Of a DNA stretch of 20,225 nt, positions 14,339 to 20,225 are shown in pieces. Within the stretch, counting starts at the first letter, position 1; every line of letters begins with the position of its first letter. The translations under genes were made by a program, and so were the position numbers. The DNA comes from Nitrospirota bacterium (GTDB lineage Bacteria > Nitrospirota_A > Leptospirillia > Leptospirillales > Leptospirillaceae): the NCBI GenBank assembly GCA_021802325.1, contig JAKAAM010000009.1:7076-27300 (forward strand), in the 5' to 3' direction. Below the pieces are notes generated by a model. It saw only the letters and a list, made by a program, of their open reading frames with translations, was not told the DNA's origin and did no database searches.

Positions 14339-15483
14339 ATGAAACCCTTTATGTACCATAGACAGGGTCTGGCACAGAAATACTGCCAAGGCTTGATGGG
14401 AGGAGTATTAAGAGACTACAGGTCTGGTTTATTTTATCAGCACCACGGAGAACTGGAAAAACAACATTTTTGAGAGAGGATCTCCTTCCGACATTGGAAC
14501 AAAATGGGTTTCTTCCTGTTTATGCCGACTTGTGGGCGGACATGACACGAAATCCCTCCGAAGTTATTTCAGAAGCGATTCAGGAGAAACTGAGAGCCTT
14601 CTCAGATTTTTTTGAAAAGATTGGTGCAGAAAATTTTACCTTCCACGGGCTGGAGTTTAACCTGAAAGCTCCTACGTTATCGCCGGATATAACCCTCGGA
14701 ACAGCCCTCCGAACCTTAACAGAAGTCGCCAAGAAACCAATTGCTCTTGTCGTTGACGAAGCGCAACATGCCTTATCCACGGGAAAAGGAACAAATGCGA
14801 TGTTTGCGCTGAAATCTGCACGTGACACGCTAAATGGGGCAGGACAGCCGACAAAGTTAGCAGTGGTCTTTACAGGCTCCAACAGGGACAAGCTCGCAAG
14901 CCTCACCCTAGACCATAAGCAGCCCTTCTATGGCGTTACGGTGCAAAGGTTTCCGACTCTCGATAAATACTTCGCAAAAGATTTTGCCGAGTATGTCAAT
15001 TCGGAATTGAAGGACCAACAACTTGATCCAGAAATTGTTTTCGAGGCCTTTTCCATGGTCGGATTTCGTCCGGAAAAGCTGAGAGAGGCGGTGAATAATG
15101 CTCTGGACGAATGTGAGATCTCTACGGATAAAAACTTGAACAACGAAGTCCTGATAACAGCAAGAATCACAAAAGCCCAGATCGAAAATCAACTCCTAGT
15201 CGATCTTGCCAAGCTTACCGACATCCAACGAGCTGTTTTTAAAGTGTTGGTATTGCACCACTCTAGCTTTGAGCCATACTCGGAAAGAGCTATGGTCGAA
15301 TACAAAGCCGAAATGGGGAAAGCCCCCGGAATCAGCACAGTGCAAAAGGCCTTGGAGGCGTTGCGTGTAAAAAGTTTCGTCTGGAAAGAGTCTTTTGGAA
15401 CCTATGTCGTTGAAAACGAAAACTATCTTGCGTATTACGGTGTTAACAACGCCACTGAGCTTCAACCGGGAGCATCTGTCTAA
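14339..15483 (+). pseudogene. STAND/ArchATPase-like P-loop ATPase, frameshifted near the 5' end
   Basis: Two frames make one gene. The first, from ATG at 14339 (AAGGA 7 bases upstream), reads MKPFMYHRQGLAQKYCQGLM and on to YRSGLF, then leaves frame and stops at 14473. The next frame carries Walker A, SAPRRTGKTTFLREDLLP (from 14437), Walker B IALVVDEAQ (DE), a sensor-like VVFTGSN, and a C-terminal winged helix (GISTVQKALEALRVKSFVWK) ending at 15483. Restoring one T in the T4 run at 14432-14435 would join them as GLFLSAPRRTGKTT, giving about 381 residues and the expected family sequence. As it stands, the second frame has no ATG, GTG or TTG before the P-loop; its first such codon is TTG at 14470, past the Walker A lysine. 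The gene is AT-rich against its surroundings. Possible roles such as defence or regulation are unproven. A sequencing error could also explain the shift. Confidence 0.75.
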
Positions 15484-15533
15484 GACGCGGGAAGTGGACT
15501 ATTCAAAAAACCACCCGATTGATATGAATCCCC

Positions 15534-15565
15534 TTCCCGAAACGAAAAAGGGGAGGTACTCCCTC
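15534..15565 (+). repeat. Flanking direct repeat, copy B
   Basis: The partner of the repeat at 14148-14178. The shared part is TTCCCGAAACGAAA, then a purine-rich stretch, then ACTCCCTC. Here the repeat is continuous with the complete bidirectional terminator at 15545-15572. About 1.36 kb of AT-rich DNA lies between copies A and B. Confidence 0.65.
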
Positions 15566-15572
15566 CCCTTTT
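15545..15572. terminator. Bidirectional rho-independent terminator
   Basis: AAAAAGGGGAGG, loop TACTC, CCTCCCCTTTT forms a stem of about 11 bp including the A-T flanks. On the minus strand the stem is followed by a T5 run, terminating the fusion gene (stop at 15601); on the plus strand it ends in T4, serving the ATPase gene or nth. It lies exactly between convergent units. Confidence 0.85.
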
Positions 15573-15600
15573 CCTCATCCTTCGATTGTAAAAACTCCCC

Positions 15601-18600
15601 TCACCCCGGAACGGCCTGGGTCCGGTGCTCGAAGCCCGTCACCGTGTTGAAGTGGATGAAGACAGGCGCCTCCGGATTTTCCTGACGCTCGATGCGCTCG
15701 GCGGGATCCACCCGGCCTTCAAGTTCGCACCGGATGCATCGGGTCGACTCGATCCAGGCATCCTGAACTGTGAATCCGGTCTCCACCTCGGCAAATCCCT
15801 GCCGGGCCGGAAGCGGAAGCGCCGGCATCTCTACCCTGTGGACGTCGCCCAGGACGAAGGCGTCGTTGTCCACCCTCGGGAAGTGGAAGGGGAATGTCCG
15901 GTCCGGGTTGCCCTTCAGATAGCGGTCGATGAAGACCGCACACTGCTCTCCGTCCCGGATGGAGTGGATGACGTCGAGCGGCCCGGTCATGTTGTCTCCG
16001 CCGGCAAAGACGGCCGGCCGGCTTTCGCTCATAAGGGTGTCGGGGTCGACCTTCACCGTTCCCCATTTGTGGAAGCCGATCCCGTTCTTCTCGAAGACGG
16101 AGGTGTCCATCGTCTGTCCGATGGCGGCCACGACGGTGTCGACGGGGACGGACTCGATCTGCCCCTTGACAGCCATGGGCTTTCTCCGGCCGCTGTTGTC
16201 GAACTCACGGGACAGGGTGTTGACCTGGAAGTCGATCACCGTCTCGGTCGAGCCGTCCTCGTTGGTCCGGTCCCGAATCTCGAGCGGCGCCAGAAGGAAC
16301 CGGAACTCGATCCCCTCATGTTCGGCCTCCTGGACCTCGAACTCGTGAGCGGGCATCTCCTCCCGGGTGCGGCGGTAGAAGACCGTCACCTTTTCCGCCC
16401 CGAGACGGATGGCGGACCGGGCCACGTCGATCGCCACGTTGCCTCCGCCAATGACCGCCAGCCTCTTTCCGACCTGAACCGGTTCGTTGGTCAGGGCCTT
16501 GCGGAGAAACTCGATCCCGTTCTGGACCACCGGATGGTCCTCTCCCTTCACCCCCATCTTCTGGGGCTTGTGGGCGCCGATCCCGAGGAAGGCCGCATCG
16601 TATCCTTCGTTGAAGAGATCTTCCAGGGAAAAGTCCCGACCCAGAGCCGTATTGGTCTTGAAGGTCACGGGAAGCCCCTCGAAGATTCCGAGCTCCCAGT
16701 TGAGAAGTTCGCGGGGAAGCCGATAGGCCGGGATTCCCACCGCCAGCATGCCGCCGATCACGTTGTACTGCTCGAAGACCGTCACCTTGTATCCCATGCG
16801 TCCGAGGTAGAAGGCGCAGGTGAGTCCGGCCGGTCCTGACCCGATGATGGCGACCTTCTTTCCGAGATCGGCCGCCGGCTCGTAATGCGGGCGGATGCCC
16901 TGGTTGTACTCCCAGTCGTAGGCGAAGCGCTTGAGTCCGTTGATCGCGATCGGCTCGTCGAGATCGCCGCGCCGGCAGGGTCCCTCGCAAGGACGGTAGC
17001 AGGTCCGGCTGATGATTCCCGGGAAGGGGAGCCTCTCCCGGATCGTCTCCAGGGCCTCCTTGAACTCTCCGCGGAAGATCTGGGTGATGTAGCGCGGGAT
17101 GTCGATGCCCACCGGACATTCATGCTGGCAGGGGGCATAGACGATTTCCTTGCAGGACTGGGAGACGCACTTCTTCCGCTTGATATGGTCCTCGTACTCC
17201 GCCCGGAAATACCGGATGGTCGAGAGGACCGGATTGGGAGCGGCCTGGCCCAGTCCGCACAGGGAGTTGGCCTTCACATAGGTCGAGAGATTGACGAGGT
17301 CATCGAGATCCTTCATCTCCCCTCTCCCCTCGCTGATCCGTTCGATCATGTCCAGCATGACCTTCGTGCCGTCGCGGCAGGGGGTGCATTCCCCGCAGGA
17401 CTCGTCCTTGGTGAAGGTCATGAAATACTTGGCCGTGTCGACGATGCAGTTCGCCTCGTCGAGCACGATGATTCCGCCCGATCCCATGATGGCCCCCGCA
17501 GAAATCAGGGACTCGAAGTCGATCGGAGTCTCGATGAGATTGCCCGGGATGCAGCCGCCCGAAGGACCGCCCAGCTGGGCGGCCTTGAACTTCTTGGTGC
17601 CGCTCATGCCTCCGGCGATTTCGTAGACGATTTCCTTGAGGGTGGTTCCCGCGGCCACCTCGATCAAACCGGTGCGCTTGATCTTTCCCGTCAGCGCGAA
17701 TGTCTTCGTCCCCTTGGTCTTTTCCGTCCCGAAGGAGGCGTACCACTCGGCTCCACCGAGAATGATGTGGGGAACGTTGGCCAAAGTTTCGACATTGTTG
17801 ATGACGGTGGGGTGGCCCCAGACACCCTTCTGGGCCGGAAAGGGTGGCTTGGGCCAGGGCATGCCGCGATCCCCCATCAGGGATGCGAGCAGGGCGGTCT
17901 CTTCACCGCACACGTAGGCTCCGGCTCCTTCCTTGACCTCGATGTCGAAGCTCAGCGCCGTCCCGAAGATGTTTTTTCCCAGGAATCCCCGCTCCCGGGC
18001 CTGCCCGATCGCCCGGTTCAGGAGCTTGATGGCATGGGGATATTCGGCACGGCAGTAGATGTATCCCTTCTGGGCATGGCCGATGGCAAAGGCCGCGATG
18101 GTCATTCCCTCGAGGACGGAGTGGGGGTCGCCCTCCAGGACCGACCGGTCCATGAAGGCTCCGGGATCCCCTTCGTCGGCATTGCAGACGACATATTTTT
18201 CGTCCCCCTGGGACTGGTAGGTGAACTTCCACTTGAGGCCTGTCGGGAACCCGGCCCCGCCCCGACCGCGCAACCCGGACTGGGTCATCACCTCCACGAC
18301 CTGCTCCGGGGTCATGGTCTTGAGGACCTTCTCCAGCGCCTTGTACCCGTTCGTGGCCAGGTAGTCCTCGATCGAGGAGGGATCGATCACTCCGCAGCGG
18401 CGGCTGACGATCTTGTTCTGCTTCCGGAAGTAGTCCGTATCGGTGAAGGCGGGGACCCCCTCGAAGGGCGACACGCCCTCATCGGCCGACTGGCCGAAGG
18501 CCAGATCGGGGAAGATGGTCCGGTCGACGAAATGCGCCTTCAGGATCTCTTCCACCGATTCCACCGTCACCTGTCGGTAGGTGACCCTTGGGCGTCCCTC

Positions 18601-18777
18601 CACCTGGACCTCGAGAAGGGGCTCGTTATGGCACATGCCGACGCAGCCGGTCGGATGGACGGTGGCGGAATACCCTTTTTCCGCGACCAGACGGACCACT
18701 TCGTCGTGGATTTTTCTTGCGCCGCTCGCCAGCCCGCAGGTGGCCATTCCGATATAGATGGAAGAGGACTTGTCCAT
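15601..18777 (-). CDS. NuoF-GltD fusion oxidoreductase (probable NAD(P)H-linked transhydrogenase module)
   Basis: 1058 residues in four parts. Residues 1-80: thioredoxin-like [2Fe-2S] domain of NuoE/HydB type (C14, C45, C49). Residues 115-530: NuoF-like part with NADH site GLRGRGGAGFPTGLKW (168-183), FMN site NADEGDPGAFMD (199-210) and a [4Fe-4S] site C461, C464, C467, C507. Residues 535-620: GltD-type double-cluster domain (C550, C554, C593, C597, C601). Residues 640-1018: GltD/NfnB-like FAD site IIGSGPAG, NADPH site VIGGGNVAID and the GGDNMTG motif. The family link suggests electron transfer between NADH, NADPH and possibly ferredoxin, resembling the StnB plus StnC subunits of the Sporomusa-type Nfn transhydrogenase joined in one chain. 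A glutamate synthase small-subunit role is less likely because no GltB is here. ATG at 18777 has AAAGG about 9 bases upstream. The terminator at 15545 follows. Confidence 0.88.
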   Translation of the reverse strand: MDKSSSIYIGMATCGLASGARKIHDEVVRLVAEKGYSATVHPTGCVGMCHNEPLLEVQVEGRPRVTYRQVTVESVEEILKAHFVDRTIFPDLAFGQSADEGVSPFEGVPAFTDTDYFRKQNKIVSRRCGVIDPSSIEDYLATNGYKALEKVLKTMTPEQVVEVMTQSGLRGRGGAGFPTGLKWKFTYQSQGDEKYVVCNADEGDPGAFMDRSVLEGDPHSVLEGMTIAAFAIGHAQKGYIYCRAEYPHAIKLLNRAIGQARERGFLGKNIFGTALSFDIEVKEGAGAYVCGEETALLASLMGDRGMPWPKPPFPAQKGVWGHPTVINNVETLANVPHIILGGAEWYASFGTEKTKGTKTFALTGKIKRTGLIEVAAGTTLKEIVYEIAGGMSGTKKFKAAQLGGPSGGCIPGNLIETPIDFESLISAGAIMGSGGIIVLDEANCIVDTAKYFMTFTKDESCGECTPCRDGTKVMLDMIERISEGRGEMKDLDDLVNLSTYVKANSLCGLGQAAPNPVLSTIRYFRAEYEDHIKRKKCVSQSCKEIVYAPCQHECPVGIDIPRYITQIFRGEFKEALETIRERLPFPGIISRTCYRPCEGPCRRGDLDEPIAINGLKRFAYDWEYNQGIRPHYEPAADLGKKVAIIGSGPAGLTCAFYLGRMGYKVTVFEQYNVIGGMLAVGIPAYRLPRELLNWELGIFEGLPVTFKTNTALGRDFSLEDLFNEGYDAAFLGIGAHKPQKMGVKGEDHPVVQNGIEFLRKALTNEPVQVGKRLAVIGGGNVAIDVARSAIRLGAEKVTVFYRRTREEMPAHEFEVQEAEHEGIEFRFLLAPLEIRDRTNEDGSTETVIDFQVNTLSREFDNSGRRKPMAVKGQIESVPVDTVVAAIGQTMDTSVFEKNGIGFHKWGTVKVDPDTLMSESRPAVFAGGDNMTGPLDVIHSIRDGEQCAVFIDRYLKGNPDRTFPFHFPRVDNDAFVLGDVHRVEMPALPLPARQGFAEVETGFTVQDAWIESTRCIRCELEGRVDPAERIERQENPEAPVFIHFNTVTGFEHRTQAVPG

Positions 18778-18778
18778 G

Positions 18779-19042
18779 TCAGAACCTTTCTTTGGGGTCG
18801 TTGCCGGAAAAAACGCAGACCATGTGTCGAGGACAGAATTGCGATATGGAGTCGGTCATATTTCGAGTTTTCAGAAAAAGAAGAGAAACTTCCATGAGCC
18901 CCCTCCTCGTCGAGGAGAACCTGTATGAAAAACCGGAAAAGACCCTTCCGCCGTCGTGGAGGAAGGCCGGCTCCCTGTCGGGATCAAAAGACAGATCGGG
19001 CATCATCACGAAGGCCGGATCCTGTTTTTCGAACTTTAACAC
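18779..19042 (-). CDS. Possible small hypothetical gene upstream of the fusion gene
   Basis: A frame open from about 19189 to a TGA at 18779, one base before the ATG of the fusion gene. Between about 19105 and 18900 its codons have third positions richest in GC, then first, then second, the order seen in real genes of a GC-rich genome, and the translation (VVLKFEKQDPAFVMMPDLSF and on) looks protein-like. No domain is recognised. The start is unclear: GTG at 19042 is given here, GTG at 19009 and ATG at 19006 are alternatives, and none has a good ribosome site, so it may be a truncated remnant. The 3' part (below 18900) loses coding character and could hold the fusion gene's promoter. The remaining 74 bp up to the channel gene show nothing. 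Confidence 0.3.
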   Translation of the reverse strand: MLKFEKQDPAFVMMPDLSFDPDREPAFLHDGGRVFSGFSYRFSSTRRGLMEVSLLFLKTRNMTDSISQFCPRHMVCVFSGNDPKERF

Positions 19043-19115
19043 GACCCCGCCCGGATGTGCAAGCCATTCGAGTAAAAACCCGAATGCCGCCCGGAGGAGT
19101 GGAACCCTTCCTAGA

Positions 19116-19982
19116 TCACGAGGGCTCCGATCCGCGAGAGCGGAGGGCCAAGGGACGCAGGGCAGAAAAAAGGACCCGATTGGCGTCAAGCAACTCGTCT
19201 CCCTTCCATTTTGTGCGGATCTCGACAGTCAGGGCGCTGGGAGTCATCGTATGGGGGATGAGTTCAACCGGTCCGACCAGGCGTTCTTCGACGCTGGAAA
19301 GAGAGGCCAGTCTGGATTTGAGAGAGTCGAGATCGATATCCGGCGGGAGGTCGGCATAAAGACGAAGAGGCTTTTCCTGAAGGCCGTCATTGCGGAGCAC
19401 CATGGCCTGAAGCATGATGTTGTTGGGCACGAGCATGTCCCGTCCGTCCTCTCCCTCGAGACGCGTGTAGATCTTCCCTATTTCCAGAACCGTCCCGCGA
19501 TGTTCGGGAGAGACAAGCGCATGAGGATAAGTGGCGGCAAGCCGCGGATACTGCCAGGCGACAAAGGAGACCTTTTCCCCGACGCGAAAAGGATGGGTCG
19601 CCGCCAGCACGATCCCGGCAAAGATATTGGTCAGGCTGTTCTGGGCGACGATGCCGGCTAGGGCCGAGAGAATCGCCCCACCGAGAACGAGATTCTTGAA
19701 GCCGGCGCCAAGGAATGTCACGAGAAGAACCCCCCAGATCAGAAAATACCCAACATCAAGAAAATAGCGCAGCGTAATGATCCGGTCATGGTCCATGTGC
19801 CCTTCAAGGGTCTTCATCAAACGGGACTGGAGAACCTTGAGAAGCGCATAGCCGATGACAAGGATCCCTCCGACCATGAAGGTCTCCTGGGACTCCTTCA
19901 CGATATAGTGATGTTCGACAAGGTAGTGCACCAGACCGGTGTACAGGGAAATCGAAAGAACAAAAAGGGCGGTTTTCCACAT
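19116..19982 (-). CDS. MscS-family small-conductance mechanosensitive channel
   Basis: A 288-residue inner-membrane protein with four hydrophobic segments (about 4-24, 34-52, 74-95, 98-130). The pore helix region VLGGAILSALAGIVAQNSLT followed by NIFAGIVLAATHPFRVGEKV is the MscS signature (Gly/Ala-rich TM3, then F-x-P-F-x-VGD-like). The beta domain then has RGTVLEIGKIYTRLEGEDGR and DMLVPNN, matching 'GxVxEIxLRxTxLxTxDG..xxIPN'. Homologues open under membrane tension and release solutes on osmotic downshock. Between VGEKVSF and RGTV there is an extra stretch of about 20 residues (141-161) where most members have a short GG turn. ATG at 19982 has AAAGGAG 8 bases upstream. It stands alone between a 5S rRNA terminator and the small unknown frame. 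Confidence 0.85.
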   Translation of the reverse strand: MWKTALFVLSISLYTGLVHYLVEHHYIVKESQETFMVGGILVIGYALLKVLQSRLMKTLEGHMDHDRIITLRYFLDVGYFLIWGVLLVTFLGAGFKNLVLGGAILSALAGIVAQNSLTNIFAGIVLAATHPFRVGEKVSFVAWQYPRLAATYPHALVSPEHRGTVLEIGKIYTRLEGEDGRDMLVPNNIMLQAMVLRNDGLQEKPLRLYADLPPDIDLDSLKSRLASLSSVEERLVGPVELIPHTMTPSALTVEIRTKWKGDELLDANRVLFSALRPLALRSRGSEPS

Positions 19983-20098
19983 GACAATATCTCCTTTGAA
20001 TGGAGGATTTCGAAAGCCGGCAGGGCAGACGGGAACAAAAAAGGAATGGAGGCGTGATCTAAAAAATCATTTTTCAAAAATTCTATCAAAAAAAAGAC

Positions 20099-20136
20099 AA
20101 AAAAAACCCCCCTACCGAGGCGGAGCCTGGAGGGGG
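20099..20136 (-). terminator. Rho-independent terminator of the rRNA operon
   Basis: On the minus strand CCCCCTCCAGGC pairs, with two bulged bases, with GCCTCGGTAGGGGG across a short TCC loop, followed by eight T residues. It lies about 30 bp after the 5S rRNA 3' end and before the channel gene. Confidence 0.88.
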
Positions 20137-20164
20137 AAGAAAACGGGAAGAGAGAAGAAAAGGA

Positions 20165-20225
20165 GTCCGGCAGCGACCGACTTTCCCACACCCTCGCGGG
20201 TGCAGTATCATGGGCCCTGGAGGGC
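20165..20225 (-). rRNA. rrf: 5S ribosomal RNA, 3' portion
   Basis: The reverse complement contains GATACTGCACCCGCGAGGGT, then GTGGGAAAGTCGGTCGCTGC, then CGGAC, which matches the 3' half of bacterial 5S rRNA (helix IV/V region and the closing 3' strand of helix I). The 5' half lies beyond the window, so 23S and 16S genes are expected further on, in the same orientation. The exact 3' end is set at 20165 by analogy, within a base or two. Confidence 0.85.

Noticed and set aside
14071..14361. 96-codon open frame running into the AT-rich island
   Set aside because: It crosses the repeat and the composition step, has no ribosome site or domain, and overlaps the better supported start of the ATPase gene at 14339.
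15601..18777. Two separate adjacent genes (nuoF and gltD) wrongly joined
   Set aside because: The reading is continuous through the junction with sensible protein sequence, no stop, and no internal ribosome site noticed near residue 540.
16885..18897. Long plus-strand open frame opposite the fusion gene (670 codons)
   Set aside because: It is antisense to a protein with all its cofactor motifs, and the translation has no recognisable domain.

Overview
The window comes from a Gram-negative, chemotactic bacterium with high GC over most of its length. The sequence shows a lipid-flippase ABC transporter, lipoprotein and undecaprenyl enzymes, a CheZ-like phosphatase, a chemoreceptor and a 5S rRNA end. 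The gene set, and above all a NuoF-GltD type fusion oxidoreductase, resembles Nitrospirota such as Leptospirillum. That is an inference from memory of gene content, not a proven placement.

Layout. (1) Positions 1-6950, all on the minus strand and read from high to low coordinate, hold a cell-surface glycan block: galE, a SemiSWEET-type small sugar transporter, an MsbA-type exporter, a CheZ-like phosphatase, a GT2 glycosyltransferase, a GT9-like glycosyltransferase with a zinc-ribbon tail, and the start of a third glycosyltransferase cut by the window edge. Spacings are short or overlapping, as in one operon. The three glycosyltransferase genes are visibly more AT-rich than galE and msbA. (2) Positions 6984-7454 hold the wreck of a VapBC/Phd-type toxin-antitoxin pair. 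(3) A DUF2231 membrane protein (+) converges on uppP (-), and their stop codons share one CTAG. (4) Positions 9064-9785 hold an intact toxin-antitoxin pair with a good promoter embedded in an inverted-repeat operator. (5) Positions 9834-13265 (-) hold dksA-like, lgt, chemoreceptor and Rrf2-type regulator genes, closely spaced. (6) nth (+) starts divergently from the dksA-like gene.

(7) Positions 14148-15565 are an AT-rich island bounded by two imperfect copies of a 31-32 bp sequence, the second of which lies within a working-looking bidirectional terminator. Inside is an ATPase gene with intact Walker A and B motifs but broken near its start by a one-base frameshift. (8) Positions 15601-18777 (-) encode a 1058-residue NuoF-GltD fusion carrying several Fe-S sites, FMN, FAD and two pyridine-nucleotide sites, probably a one-chain form of a transhydrogenase module. 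(9) An MscS-family channel and the 3' end of a 5S rRNA with its terminator close the window.

The glycan genes would make, activate and export sugar-bearing lipids (GalE supplies UDP-galactose, the GTs assemble, MsbA flips, UppP recycles the carrier). The fusion enzyme is the most unusual protein. The ATPase island and the two toxin-antitoxin loci, one dead and one apparently live, mark the accessory parts of the window.
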